Origin: Spirosoma utsteinense
GTDB taxonomy: Bacteria; Bacteroidota; Bacteroidia; Cytophagales; Spirosomataceae
DNA: 64,000 nucleotides
Direction: 5' to 3'
Assembly (NCBI RefSeq): GCF_014282275.1
Contig: NZ_VFIA01000011.1
Coordinates: 124,001 to 188,000, forward strand
This document shows, piece by piece, positions 16,329 through 25,885 of this stretch. The position numbers and the translations under genes were made by a program. The notes below the pieces were generated by a model, which worked only from the letters and a program-made list of their open reading frames with translations, did no database searches and was not told the origin of the DNA. Position 1 is the first letter of the stretch. Each line of letters begins with the position of its first letter.

Positions 16329-16904
16329 GTGATCCAGAAACTTCACCAACTCGATACCGACCTGTTCCTGTGGCTCAATGGCCGTTACACGCCCTGGCTC
16401 GACCCCATTATGGTGTGGGTAACCGAGCGGAACAGTTGGTTCCCCTTCTATGCACTACTCGTTGGCTGGCTTATTTACCGCTACCGAAAGCAGGCCATTG
16501 GTTTGTTGTTGACGATCATTGCGGCCGTAGCCCTGAGCGATCAGGTGTCTTCGTCGGTGCTGAAACCGTTGACGCTCCGGCCCCGGCCCTGCCATGTTGA
16601 AGCCCTGCAAAAACTTATTCACCCGGTGCTGGACTGTGGCGGTCAATACGGTTTTGTGTCGTCTCATGCAGCCACTACGTTTGCGCTGGCAACCACCTTA
16701 TGGCTCCTCCTCGGTCGGCAGCACCCCTGGATACGGCTGACGTTTTTGTGGGCGGCCTTCGTTTCCTACAGCCGGATCTACGTAGCAGCCCACTACCCGC
16801 TCGATGTACTGGCGGGTACGGGTGTCGGTGTTCTGTCGGCGGTTATCTGTGTGACGCTATACAACGAATTCCGTAAACGGCAGCACCCACAGGGAGCCGC
16901 TTAG
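16329..16904 (+). CDS. PAP2-family membrane phosphatase
   Basis: A 191-residue membrane phosphatase. The three PAP2 motifs are present: KPLTLRPRPCH (KxxxxxxRP type), SSHAATTFA (the SGH motif with Ser in place of Gly) and SRIYVAAHYPLDVLAG. Four to five hydrophobic helices surround them. Such enzymes dephosphorylate lipid phosphates such as undecaprenyl pyrophosphate or phosphatidylglycerophosphate. The GTG at 16329 gives the usual short N-terminus (IQKLHQLDTDLFLWLNG). A TTG at 16284 is the alternative start. Confidence 0.88.
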   Translation: MIQKLHQLDTDLFLWLNGRYTPWLDPIMVWVTERNSWFPFYALLVGWLIYRYRKQAIGLLLTIIAAVALSDQVSSSVLKPLTLRPRPCHVEALQKLIHPVLDCGGQYGFVSSHAATTFALATTLWLLLGRQHPWIRLTFLWAAFVSYSRIYVAAHYPLDVLAGTGVGVLSAVICVTLYNEFRKRQHPQGAA

Positions 16905-16922
16905 GTCAGAACCAATGCTGTT

Positions 16923-16970
16923 TTAACCTGAACCAGGGCCAGCATCGACAGTAATCTGTTGACAGGTTAA
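16923..16970. terminator. weak stem-loop between convergent genes
   Basis: TTAACCTG at 16923-16930 pairs with CAGGTTAA at 16963-16970, with a short ACAG/CTGT stem inside. It lies between the PAP2 gene (+) and the OYE-like gene (-). It is much weaker than the other hairpins at convergent ends here. Confidence 0.35.
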
Positions 16971-17002
16971 GCCGCACCTACTTTATCCATGATGCACGTT
17001 TT

Positions 17003-18088
17003 TCAGCGAGGCTGGTGTTTTCTGGGTTTCGCCCGTTCGTACTGTACCGGCCAGGGCATGTCTTCTTCCAGTTCGTGAGCCGCCTGTAGCGGGAAGTAGG
17101 GACTCCGTAGAAACTCGCGGGCCAGCAGAATCAGGTCGGCCTGCCCGTTCGCCAGAATGGCTTCAGCCTGCTCAACAGACGTGATCAGGCCCACGGCAGC
17201 GGTGGTCATACCGGCTTCGTTTTTAATACGGTCAGCAAACGACACCTGGTAGCCGGGTGCAGTCGGAATGCTGGCCCGGGGCACGTTGCCACCCGTTGAG
17301 CAGTCGATCACGTCAACGCCTTTGTCTTTTAGCACCGTGGCTAACAGAACCGAATCGTCGGCTGTCCAGCCCCCTTCTGTCCAGTCGGTCGCCGATATCC
17401 GCACAAATAGTGGTAAGTCTTTTGGCCAAACGGTTTGAACGCGGGCTATCACGTCCAGCAACAGCCGAATCCTATTCTCGAAGGAGCCACCGTAGTTATC
17501 GGTACGCTGATTGCTCAACGGCGACATAAATTCATGGAGCAGGTAGCCGTGGGCAGCGTGGATCTCTACGACCTGAAACCCGGCATCCAGCGCCCGGCGG
17601 GCAGCGGCCTCAAAATCGGCCAGCACCTTTTCAATCCCGTCGTTCGTCAGGGCTGTCGGCAACGGACCTCCCTCATCGAACGGTATGGCACTCGGCGCTA
17701 CCGTTTGCCAGCCGCCCTCTTCGGTGGGCGCAATGGCGGTGCCGCCCTTCAATGGACTTCGGTGACTGGCTTTACGGCCCGCGTGGGCCAACTGTATACC
17801 CGCTACCGACCCGTTTTGCTGGATAAAGTGCGTAATACGTTTGAGATTGGCGATGTGCTCATCGGCCCAGATACCCAGATCGTCGGGTGTGATGCGTCCC
17901 TCGGGCGACACGGCGGCAGCTTCGGAGATGATCAGGCCCGCGCCACCTACCGCCCGGCTTCCCAGATGAACCAGGTGCCAGTCATTGGCAAAGCCATCGA
18001 CACTGGAATATTGGCACATCGGCGAAACGACAAGACGGTTCTTAAGCTGGATGCTCCGAATGGTTATTGGCGAAAATAGAAATGACAT
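17003..18088 (-). CDS. NADH:flavin oxidoreductase, Old Yellow Enzyme family (YqjM-like)
   Basis: A 361-residue FMN-dependent ene-reductase. It has the YqjM-class Cys in VSPMCQYSSVDG (residue about 25), substrate-binding His in QLAHAGRKASH, the EIHAAHGYLLHEFMSPLSNQRTDNYGG barrel segment cut here as IHAAHGYLLHEF and NQRTDNYGG, and the FMN-phosphate site near the C-terminus (ADLILLAREFLRSPYFP). Enzymes of this class reduce activated C=C bonds using NAD(P)H. It follows an SDR gene by 18 bp on the same strand, so the two are likely one operon. Confidence 0.9.
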   Translation of the reverse strand: MSFLFSPITIRSIQLKNRLVVSPMCQYSSVDGFANDWHLVHLGSRAVGGAGLIISEAAAVSPEGRITPDDLGIWADEHIANLKRITHFIQQNGSVAGIQLAHAGRKASHRSPLKGGTAIAPTEEGGWQTVAPSAIPFDEGGPLPTALTNDGIEKVLADFEAAARRALDAGFQVVEIHAAHGYLLHEFMSPLSNQRTDNYGGSFENRIRLLLDVIARVQTVWPKDLPLFVRISATDWTEGGWTADDSVLLATVLKDKGVDVIDCSTGGNVPRASIPTAPGYQVSFADRIKNEAGMTTAAVGLITSVEQAEAILANGQADLILLAREFLRSPYFPLQAAHELEEDMPWPVQYERAKPRKHQPR

Positions 18089-18106
18089 GGCTACCGTTTA
18101 ATCGGT

Positions 18107-19138
18107 CTAACGGGGTATCTCGTTATTATGTTTGGCAGCTTCGTCTGTTAGTGTTGTCAGTACCGACCCGGTAAGGGCCGTTTCGCTATCCTTGCCTAAA
18201 GCCCGCTGCTCACCGATACCGCCGGGTGCGGGCAGGGTTTCGTTGACTACCGCCATCAGCTCACTCAGGAAATTTGGCGCTACCCCTTCCAGAGCCGCCC
18301 CGATCTTAGCAGGCAATGTAATGATCCGTTCGGCTTCACCGTACCGACAGGCATCGATGACCTCGCGGGCACAGTCATCGGCTGCGATCGTGAACAGCGG
18401 CAGCGAATCTCCGATCTTGAACCAGGCATACTCCTTTTCGTTCTGTCCCTTGAAAATCGCGTTGCGCGGGCTACCCGTCCGAATCAGGCCGGGGCAGATG
18501 GTCGTGACGTAGATATCGTTTTTCAGCAACTCGGCCCGAAGTCCTTCCGAGTACCCAACGAGCGCAAACTTACTGGTTGAGTACGGCATCAGGTGCGGTA
18601 CGGCGACTTTACCACCAAATGAGGCAATATTGACGATACGGCCCGATTTTCGCAGCAGCATTTGCGGCAGTACGGCGTTGATCATGTGAAAAGCCGCCCA
18701 GAAATTAACATCCATCGCATCCCGGAAATCATCTTCGGTAGCATGCTCATACGGCGTTACGATGATGGTCCCGGCGTTGTTGATGAGCACGTCGACCGGA
18801 CCGATTGCCTGCCGGACTGCCTCCACGAAAACCTCTACCTGCACCTTGTCGGTGATGTCGCAGACCTGAGCGAATATATCGACACCATATTGCTGTAGCT
18901 GCGATTCGGCCCGGGCCAGTTCGGCTTCGTCGCGGGCGCAGATCGCTACATTGGCACCTTCGCCCGCCAGCTGGCGCGCCAGTTCCAGCCCCAGCCCCCG
19001 CGAACCACCGGTGATGAGAACCGTTTTATGCCCAAAATCGATTTTCCGTTTTTGATTGAGAAAGGCTTTAGCTACGGCCCAGGCCCCTACGCCGGCCAGG
19101 CCCCATAATACTGCTTTTGTTGAGAGGGAAGCGCTCAT
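18107..19138 (-). CDS. SDR-family oxidoreductase with N-terminal membrane anchor
   Basis: A 343-residue short-chain dehydrogenase. Residues 8-27 are a hydrophobic segment (AVLWGLAGVGAWAVAKAFLN), probably an anchor. The NAD(P) motif TGGSRGLG is at about 42-49, NNAG at about 118-121, and the catalytic YSTSK about residue 186. A C-terminal extension of about 70 residues follows the usual SDR core, as seen in larger membrane-associated SDRs. The substrate is unknown. It lies directly upstream of the OYE-type reductase, suggesting a small reductive operon. Confidence 0.88.
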   Translation of the reverse strand: MSASLSTKAVLWGLAGVGAWAVAKAFLNQKRKIDFGHKTVLITGGSRGLGLELARQLAGEGANVAICARDEAELARAESQLQQYGVDIFAQVCDITDKVQVEVFVEAVRQAIGPVDVLINNAGTIIVTPYEHATEDDFRDAMDVNFWAAFHMINAVLPQMLLRKSGRIVNIASFGGKVAVPHLMPYSTSKFALVGYSEGLRAELLKNDIYVTTICPGLIRTGSPRNAIFKGQNEKEYAWFKIGDSLPLFTIAADDCAREVIDACRYGEAERIITLPAKIGAALEGVAPNFLSELMAVVNETLPAPGGIGEQRALGKDSETALTGSVLTTLTDEAAKHNNEIPR

Positions 19139-19246
19139 AATCGATCAGGTTGTTGGGTTACAGACACCCGTCCAAAAGACCGGATGCCTGTTCAAACAAC
19201 AGGTGTTCGAGCGGAAGGTTGGCAAGTCTGAGTGAATGGTACCTGA

Positions 19247-20236
19247 TCAGGGCTTAAAAAAGGCCGTCACTTCCCGGCGAACGGTAGCTTCTTCGCAGGA
19301 CGTAGCCAGGTGCCCGCACTCGCCGGTCAGCTGGACCAGCGGCACCTGTAAGGCACGGGCCAGTTCGCTCGCCGGACCGGGGGTTACCATGTGGTCCTGC
19401 GTGGCTACGATCACCAGGAGCTTCGCCCGTATGGCCGATTTGAGTTCGGCCACTGTCCGGCCCCGGTAAATGTCCTGGCCAATCATAGCCCGCAGCTGCG
19501 ACGCCCAGTTGTAGGGGTTGGTTTCGGCGGAGTTGATCTCTGTTTTCCGGACGAACTCCGGTTCCTCTTCCGCGTTCATATGCCCGAAAAAGTAGCCGGG
19601 TGTCGAGAGGTTCAGTTGATGCAGGGCCGACACGATTTGCATAGCTTCGGCGGAGAAGTTACCCCGCTCCAGAATAGCCAGCTGCGTTCCCCAGAAGAGC
19701 CGGTCGTAGCTGCTCTGTTTCGGCGTCCCTACGATGGGGACGATTTTGTCGACAAAGTCCGGATAGGAAACCATCCATTCGAAGGATTGCATTCCGCCCA
19801 TCGAAATGCCCGTAACGGCGTAGAGATGGCTCAGCTTCAGCGTTTTCGTGACCAGTCCATACTGTGACCGGACCATATCCCGAATCGTAAACGTCGGGAA
19901 CTGCGCCCCTGGCTGAGCGGTGCTGCTGGAGGGTGACGACGACACGCCGTTTCCGATAGCATCGACGACAATAGCGTAGAACCGGGTACTATCTGCCACA
20001 CCACCGGGACTGGCTACAAACGCTTTTTGCTGCGATGTACCGCCAAACCACGTCGGTACCAGAATAGCGTTGGAGCGACTTCGGTTGAGCGTCCCATAGG
20101 TCCGGTAGCCGATCCGGCAATTACGGATCGTCTGGCCGTTTTCGAGCAGCAGATCACCTATGTCAGCGAAGCGTTGCTGGGCGAAGGTGGTGAGCGAGAC
20201 CAGTAAAAACAAAAGCAAAAAAATTGACTTATGCAT
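19247..20236 (-). CDS. secreted alpha/beta hydrolase, MetX (homoserine O-acetyltransferase)-like
   Basis: A 329-residue protein with a clear Sec signal peptide (MHKSIFLLLFLLVSLTTFAQ, cleavage after TFA or FAQ). The mature part resembles MetX-type alpha/beta hydrolases: RTYGTLN, nucleophile Ser in VTGISMGGMQSFEW, Asp in IVATQDHMVTP and His in GECGHLA. True homoserine acetyltransferases are cytoplasmic, so the signal peptide argues for another extracytoplasmic ester or acyl-transfer reaction. The ATG at 20236 is chosen because it starts the signal peptide; a start at 20266 adds ten polar residues. Confidence 0.82.
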   Translation of the reverse strand: MHKSIFLLLFLLVSLTTFAQQRFADIGDLLLENGQTIRNCRIGYRTYGTLNRSRSNAILVPTWFGGTSQQKAFVASPGGVADSTRFYAIVVDAIGNGVSSSPSSSTAQPGAQFPTFTIRDMVRSQYGLVTKTLKLSHLYAVTGISMGGMQSFEWMVSYPDFVDKIVPIVGTPKQSSYDRLFWGTQLAILERGNFSAEAMQIVSALHQLNLSTPGYFFGHMNAEEEPEFVRKTEINSAETNPYNWASQLRAMIGQDIYRGRTVAELKSAIRAKLLVIVATQDHMVTPGPASELARALQVPLVQLTGECGHLATSCEEATVRREVTAFFKP

Positions 20237-20315
20237 GAAAAAGGGGGTTTGGCAGCTAGTTACCAAAGCGCACCCCTACCCATTCTTACTTTTAGTTACC
20301 GGGGCTTCTCAGGAC

Positions 20316-20579
20316 TCAATCGCTGATTACGACCAGATTGGCGGGCGGCTCCCAGGCTCCGTCGCGCCACTCGCACACGAATGTTTCAGACGAGATGCCC
20401 CAGAGGACCCATTTGCCGGCGTTGATCGTCTGGCTGGTATTCTGCCGGTATTCCCGAACCGTTATAGGTCCTAATTCGATGGTCTGATTGGCTGCTGTTC
20501 CAGCGGGCAAATTGGCTAAAGCCACCTTATAAACCGATTCCTTGACGATGTACTCTACGTGTGTGTCCCTGCGGGCCAT
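20316..20579 (-). CDS. small uncharacterised protein
   Basis: An 87-residue protein (MARRDTHVEYIVKESVYKVAL...) with no signal peptide and no recognised domain. The pattern of alternating polar and hydrophobic residues, with several Trp (GKWVLWGISS, EWRDGAWEPP), suggests a small beta-rich fold. It lies 79 bp upstream of the secreted hydrolase on the same strand. Clean coding-type composition and an ATG start support it. Confidence 0.5.
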   Translation of the reverse strand: MARRDTHVEYIVKESVYKVALANLPAGTAANQTIELGPITVREYRQNTSQTINAGKWVLWGISSETFVCEWRDGAWEPPANLVVISD

Positions 20580-20704
20580 GATGGTGTTCCTTTTCAGAAG
20601 TAACCTGTCGCCAGTAGGTATTGTTATCTGGGACGTATTAAGAAATAATCAGCCGTTCCCTAATGATTAGAGAACAAAAGCTACCAAAACGAGGATTTAT
20701 CGCA

Positions 20705-20724
20705 TTACCTACTCTTGTAGGTAA
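20705..20724. promoter_or_regulatory. 20-bp palindrome, possible operator
   Basis: TTACCTAC at 20705-20712 and GTAGGTAA at 20717-20724 are perfect reverse complements around TCTT. TACTCTTG inside it (20710-20717) is one base away from the TAnnTTTG -7 consensus. It lies 85 bp upstream of the gene at 20809, so it may be an operator overlapping a promoter. Confidence 0.3.
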
Positions 20725-20808
20725 CAACCCAGGCCAATGGCCGGATAACTGATTTTGCTGTACTCAGCCGCCTGTTGACCTGAACCCACAGACTAGCCGA
20801 TAAACGTT

Positions 20809-21432
20809 ATGAACCTACGTAAAGTAATCGATAAAATTGGTCAGGAGGTAGACACCCTGGCCGGAAACCAGACCAAGGACCTCACGTACCAAAGCGACCA
20901 TACCTATTCCAACGACCGGACGGCTGCTCAGGCTTTCCTGCGGTCGAAGGCAAAGCTGTTTGCCGTCAACGACTGGTCGACCATGCCCGAACCTACGGCT
21001 ACCTTCGAGCTACATGACCCGCAGGGGAAACCTAAACACAGCGATACGCTCATCGTTGGCGACTATATCCGCATCGAGTTACCACTCCCCGGCCACTTAC
21101 CGGCGAACTGGGTGCAGGTATCAGCTCTCCGGGTTACCGATACGCTGGCAGAGTTTACGGTAGTTCCCTGCAAAAATCCGCAGGCTGAACAAACCGACGA
21201 AAACGCGCCCGTAGAGCACTTTTTCGGACCGGAGGCCAGCAGTACCTTCCGCGTCGAGCGCCAGGCCAACCGGCTCATCGCATCGGAGCTGGGTCGTAAT
21301 GAACGGGTCAATAACGACGAGAAGACGGCGGGCGACCGGGGCATTATAAATACCCTGATAGCAGCCGGAGGTTGGGCTTTCTTCCAGGAAATGCAGTGGA
21401 AAAAGCTCACCGAATACCTGGTCCATCTGTAA
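20809..21432 (+). CDS. uncharacterised conserved protein
   Basis: A 207-residue, probably cytoplasmic protein, not recognised. The N-terminus (MNLRKVIDKIGQEVDTLAGNQTKDLTY) is helical and amphipathic. The centre (residues about 60-125) is beta-rich (DTLIVGDYIRIELPLPG, VSALRVTDTLAEFTVVPC). The C-terminus carries polar helices. It stands alone between a palindrome upstream and an imperfect stem-loop downstream. Confidence 0.55.
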   Translation: MNLRKVIDKIGQEVDTLAGNQTKDLTYQSDHTYSNDRTAAQAFLRSKAKLFAVNDWSTMPEPTATFELHDPQGKPKHSDTLIVGDYIRIELPLPGHLPANWVQVSALRVTDTLAEFTVVPCKNPQAEQTDENAPVEHFFGPEASSTFRVERQANRLIASELGRNERVNNDEKTAGDRGIINTLIAAGGWAFFQEMQWKKLTEYLVHL

Positions 21433-21472
21433 GCAGGCAACACTTTCCTACCGGGGTATACGCCGTCGAAAG

Positions 21473-21541
21473 CCGCCCGCCAGCCTGTCTGAACCACGCT
21501 CTAGTCAACGAGTCCCGCGGTTTAAACAGGCCGACGGGCGG
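21473..21541 (+). terminator. imperfect stem-loop after the 20809 gene
   Basis: CCGCCCG at 21473-21479 pairs with CGGGCGG at 21535-21541. GCCTGT at 21483-21488 pairs with ACAGGC at 21526-21531, and a weak AACC/GGTT stem lies inside. There is no U tract. Confidence 0.35.
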
Positions 21542-21712
21542 TCTGGCGTCGGCTGGTTCAGGCATCAATTGAAAAAATGCTAATCATACACATATAACCT
21601 ATATATTTAATGCTTTGATAAACGGGCGTATTCGTACGATACGCAGCGAGTAACTTCCCTGACCAATTCAATTCAACATTCGCCCTATCTGGCAGGACAA
21701 GAAGGGGTAACC

Positions 21713-24700
21713 ATGCGATCTGTACCGTATACACTAAGCCTGGGTCTATGGCTGCTCTGGGGCCTGACATCCGGGGCCTGCGCGCAAACACCCCCCTATG
21801 CCTTTAGCCGGTTGACAACCTCACGCGGACTGTCGAATAATCAGGTAAACTGCCTGATGAAAGACAGGCAGGGATTTCTGTGGGTCGGTACCATGTCGGG
21901 ACTGAACCGCTACGATGGGTATTCCTTTCGGGTGTTCAGACATGCGTTCCGTGATTCGACGTCTATCCCCGGCAATTACGTAAATCGAATGTTCGAAGAT
22001 CCGCTGGGGCGTATGTGGGTCAAAACCCGAACCGGCGATGCGGTTTACGACCCATCGACCGAACGCTTCGACCAGAACACTCTTCCCCTGCTACGGGCAC
22101 TGGGCCTGCCCAACACGACGCTCAACAACATCCATAAGGACAGACAGGGTAATTACTGGCTGCTGACATCGGCCGGTGCGTATTACTACCGAACGGCAAC
22201 CCGGCAAACCGAAGCCGTTCGCCACCGCCCAACCGATCGACAATCGCCTGCCGACGACAATCTGACAGCCCTTCAGGAAGACAGCCGGGGCGCAGTCTGG
22301 CTCCTGCATCGGTCCGGTTTGCTGGAGAAACTGGATGCCCGAACCCACCGGGTTATCGACCGTAGCCAGGCCCTCCAGCAGAAAAACAACAATCAATTAT
22401 ACGACTATCAGCTCTTCATCGATGCCGATAACGACTTGTGGGTCCATACAGGCAACGAGGGCAAAGGCGTTTATTTCATCGACACCCACACGGGCAAACT
22501 AACTCATATTCAGCGGAATGTGGGAGCAGCATCGCTCAACAACAATCTCGTTCGGGACATCACGCAGGACGAACAGGGCCTGATCTGGATTGGTACCGAC
22601 CACGGTGGCATCAACCTGCTCGATAAGAAAACAGGGACCATCCGTTACCTGCGCCATAATCCCGCCGACGACAGCAGCGTGGGGCAAAATAGCATCTACG
22701 ATTTCTATCGGGATGCCGATGGTATCATCTGGGTAGGCACGTTCAAGCAGGGCATTAGCTATTACCACAAAAACAACCTGCGCTTTTCGCTCTATCGCCA
22801 CCGGGCCTCGGACCCGGCCAGCCTGAACGACGACGATGTGAACCGCTTTGCGGAGGATAAAAAAGGAAACCTCTGGATCGGCAGCAACGGCGGGGGCCTG
22901 AGCTATTTCGACCGGGCCAGCAATCGGTTTATCCCATCGGCCGCGTTTGCCCGGGCGGCCGGTCCCAACAGCGTGATCGTGAGTATGCTGATCGACCATG
23001 AGCAGACACTGTGGGTGGGCACCTACATGGGTGGACTCTATGCCATCCGGGGCGACAAGGTGACGGCTTATAAACATGATGAGGCCAATCCGGCCAGTAT
23101 CGCCAGCAACAATATCTGGGAGATCTATGAAGACCGGCAGCAAAATCTCTGGATTGGCACCCTCGAAAGCGGGCTCGACCGGTTCGACCGGCGGCAAAAC
23201 CGGTTCTATCATTACCGGACGACCGATGGCAAATCGATCCATTCCGATTACATTTCCTCTATCCTGGAAGACCAGGCGGGTAACCTCTGGATTGGCACCG
23301 CTTACGGTATTGATGTTCTCGACGGTCAGTCGGGGCGTTTCCGGCAGTATGTCAACTACAATCAGGACCCCAACGGCCTCAGCAACAACAACATAAATAC
23401 CCTGCTGGAAGACAGCCGCGGTACGATCTGGGTCGGCACCAACGAAGGGCTCAACCGGTTCGACCAGGCGACGGGGACGTTTCGCGCGCTTCGGCAGGAA
23501 GATGGCCTGCCCGATAATACCATCCTGACGCTGGTGGAAGATGCCAGCCATACCTTGTGGCTGGGTACACCCAGCGGCCTGTCGCAGTTGATCATCCGAA
23601 AAAATAAGGCAGGTCAGGATACGTTTACCTCTAAGAATTATGATGAATCGGACGGTCTGCCGGGACGGGCGTTCAACGATAACGCAGCCTACAAAACCAG
23701 CCGGGGTGAGCTGGTCTTCGGCGGGGCCAGTGGCTTCACGATTTTCCGACCCGAAACCTTCCGGGCCGATGCGCCCCGGCCAACGGTCGTCCTGACTGAC
23801 CTACAAATCTTTAACCACTCCGTTCGTCCCGGTCAGGAGGTCGACGGGTCGGTGGCACTGAACCAGTCCATCACCAAAACCCCCGGCATTACGTTAACCC
23901 ACCAGCAGAACGTTTTCTCCATCGAGTTTGCCGCCCTGAATTTCGTTCACCCCGAAAAAAGCCGCTACCAGTACAAACTGGAAGGGTTCAACGACGACTG
24001 GCTAACCGCCGACAGCCGGGTTCGGAAAGCCACGTTCACCAATCTGAACCCCGGCGACTACGTGTTCCGGGTACGGGTGGCCGACAACGACCGGGGCTGG
24101 AACCAGGACGGCAGTCAGCTGACGATCCATATTTTACCCCCCTTCTGGAAAAGCCCGCTGGCTTATGTCCTGTATGGCCTGCTCATCATCGGGATTCTGC
24201 TGCTCGCCCGCTGGATTCTGCTCGAACGGGCGCGGCTCAACTTCCGTATGGAGCAGGACCGTCGGCATGCGCAGCAGATGCACGAACTGGACGAGATGAA
24301 GATCCGGTTTTTTACCAACGTCAGCCATGAGTTCCGTACGCCGTTGACGCTGGTTATCAGCCCGCTGGAACAGCTTATCAAAAAAGAAGACGATCCCGGC
24401 CAGCAACGACAGTTCCTGCTCATTTACCGCAACGCGAAACGACTGCTCAACCTGGTGAACCAGTTGCTTGATTTTCGCAAAATGGAGGTGCAGGGCCTGC
24501 GGCTTCACCCCACACGGCACGACATCGTCGACTTTTGCCGGGAGATCTTCTACTCCTTTTCCGACCTGTCGGAGAAAAAGCATATTCATTTCACCTTCGA
24601 CGCGAACGTAACCGAGCTGGAAACCGTGTTCGACCAGGATAAGCTGGAACGGATTCTGTTCAACCTCCTGTCCAATGCCTTCAAGTTCACCCCCGAGCAT

Positions 24701-25885
24701 GGTCAGGTGGCGATTACAGTCCAGGTGCCGGACCCGACATGTCAACCGCCGTCCGACACGGAGACCGAGCGCTGGCTGACCATTCAGGTCATCGATACGG
24801 GTATTGGCATTGCGCCCGCCCAGCAGGAAAAGATCTTCGAGCGCTTCTTTCAAAGCGATCTGCCCGGTTCTCTCATCAACCAAGGGAGTGGTATCGGGTT
24901 ATCCATCACCCGCGAGTTCGTTCAGCTGCATGGCGGCACGCTGTCGGTAGAGAGCGTGCCCGACGGGGGCAGCACCTTCACGGTTCGGTTGCCGATGCGG
25001 ACAGAAACGGAGCTGGCAGCGCTATATCAACCGGTTCGGGAAGCCGTTCTGACAGCCGAAGTTGCGTTGCCATCCGTTATGCCCGGAAATCAAACCGGAA
25101 AAAGAGGGGGTAAAAAACCGGTGTTACTGGTCGTGGAGGACAACGAAGATTTCCGGTTCTACCTGAAAGATAATCTCAATCGAGAGTACACGATTCTGGA
25201 AGCGGCCAACGGAAAAGAAGGCTGGCAGCTGACACAGGCCCACTTGCCGGATCTGGTTGTGAGCGATGTGATGATGCCCGAAATGGACGGTATCGCCCTC
25301 TGCCGCCGGATCAAGGACGACCGGCGAACGGCCCACATACCGGTGCTGTTGCTGACCGCCCGCTCGGCCGAAGAGCAGCGGCTGGAGGGCTTCGAGACCG
25401 GTGCCAGCGACTACATCACTAAACCGTTCAACGTCCAGCTTTTGCTCGCCCGCATCCGAAACCTGATCGCTCAGCAGAATCTCCTGTTAAAAGCCCTTCA
25501 GCCGGGTCCGAACCTAACGCCAGGCGAGGTAGCGGTGACATCGCTGGATGAGAAACTGGTTCAGAAAGCGCTGAGTCTCGTAGAGAAGAACATAGCCAAC
25601 CCCGACTTTTCGGTAGAGGAACTGAGCCGGGAACTGGGCATGAGCCGGGTCCATCTGTACAAGGAACTACTGGCCCTGACCGAACGATCGCTCATCGAAT
25701 TTATTCGCACCATCCGCCTGCGCCGGGCCGCTCAGCTGCTGGGCAAAAGTCAGTTGAGCGTCGCCGAGATCGCGTATCAGGTTGGGTTCAACAATCCCAA
25801 GAACTTCACTAAGTACTTCAAACAGGAGTTTGGTGTTATTCCTTCTCAGTATGCCGTAGGGAACCAGCAGCAGCCCACGGAATGA
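21713..25885 (+). CDS. hybrid two-component system sensor/regulator (HTCS) of the polysaccharide locus
   Basis: A 1390-residue protein joining sensor kinase and transcription factor. After a signal peptide (ending GACAQ) come about 14 reg_prop repeats (recurring DRQGFLWVGT, DEQGLIWIGT, EDQAGNLWIGT), which form two periplasmic propellers. A Y_Y_Y domain follows at about 720-810 and one membrane helix at about 816-838. The cytoplasmic part has the phospho-accepting His H872 (NVSHEFRTPLT), kinase N and G boxes (LLSNAFKFT, DTGIGIAP, GSGIGLSI), a receiver domain with D1185 (VVSDVMMPEMDG) and a C-terminal AraC-type helix-turn-helix. HTCS proteins bind oligosaccharide and switch on the adjacent SusCD locus. 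A terminator at 26016 separates it from susC. Confidence 0.95.
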   Translation: MRSVPYTLSLGLWLLWGLTSGACAQTPPYAFSRLTTSRGLSNNQVNCLMKDRQGFLWVGTMSGLNRYDGYSFRVFRHAFRDSTSIPGNYVNRMFEDPLGRMWVKTRTGDAVYDPSTERFDQNTLPLLRALGLPNTTLNNIHKDRQGNYWLLTSAGAYYYRTATRQTEAVRHRPTDRQSPADDNLTALQEDSRGAVWLLHRSGLLEKLDARTHRVIDRSQALQQKNNNQLYDYQLFIDADNDLWVHTGNEGKGVYFIDTHTGKLTHIQRNVGAASLNNNLVRDITQDEQGLIWIGTDHGGINLLDKKTGTIRYLRHNPADDSSVGQNSIYDFYRDADGIIWVGTFKQGISYYHKNNLRFSLYRHRASDPASLNDDDVNRFAEDKKGNLWIGSNGGGLSYFDRASNRFIPSAAFARAAGPNSVIVSMLIDHEQTLWVGTYMGGLYAIRGDKVTAYKHDEANPASIASNNIWEIYEDRQQNLWIGTLESGLDRFDRRQNRFYHYRTTDGKSIHSDYISSILEDQAGNLWIGTAYGIDVLDGQSGRFRQYVNYNQDPNGLSNNNINTLLEDSRGTIWVGTNEGLNRFDQATGTFRALRQEDGLPDNTILTLVEDASHTLWLGTPSGLSQLIIRKNKAGQDTFTSKNYDESDGLPGRAFNDNAAYKTSRGELVFGGASGFTIFRPETFRADAPRPTVVLTDLQIFNHSVRPGQEVDGSVALNQSITKTPGITLTHQQNVFSIEFAALNFVHPEKSRYQYKLEGFNDDWLTADSRVRKATFTNLNPGDYVFRVRVADNDRGWNQDGSQLTIHILPPFWKSPLAYVLYGLLIIGILLLARWILLERARLNFRMEQDRRHAQQMHELDEMKIRFFTNVSHEFRTPLTLVISPLEQLIKKEDDPGQQRQFLLIYRNAKRLLNLVNQLLDFRKMEVQGLRLHPTRHDIVDFCREIFYSFSDLSEKKHIHFTFDANVTELETVFDQDKLERILFNLLSNAFKFTPEHGQVAITVQVPDPTCQPPSDTETERWLTIQVIDTGIGIAPAQQEKIFERFFQSDLPGSLINQGSGIGLSITREFVQLHGGTLSVESVPDGGSTFTVRLPMRTETELAALYQPVREAVLTAEVALPSVMPGNQTGKRGGKKPVLLVVEDNEDFRFYLKDNLNREYTILEAANGKEGWQLTQAHLPDLVVSDVMMPEMDGIALCRRIKDDRRTAHIPVLLLTARSAEEQRLEGFETGASDYITKPFNVQLLLARIRNLIAQQNLLLKALQPGPNLTPGEVAVTSLDEKLVQKALSLVEKNIANPDFSVEELSRELGMSRVHLYKELLALTERSLIEFIRTIRLRRAAQLLGKSQLSVAEIAYQVGFNNPKNFTKYFKQEFGVIPSQYAVGNQQQPTE

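Noticed and set aside
15812-16600. 262-codon plus-strand frame spanning the end of the sugar isomerase gene and the start of the PAP2 gene
   Set aside because: It crosses two genes with strong family motifs in another frame. The translation is Arg/Pro-rich and unlike any protein family.
22499-23551. 350-codon open frame on the minus strand, antisense to the HTCS sensor region
   Set aside because: It lies wholly inside the well-supported reg_prop coding sequence. Its protein is compositionally odd (Val/Asp/Gly-rich without domains), as expected for the complement of repeated WIGT-type codons in G+C-rich DNA.
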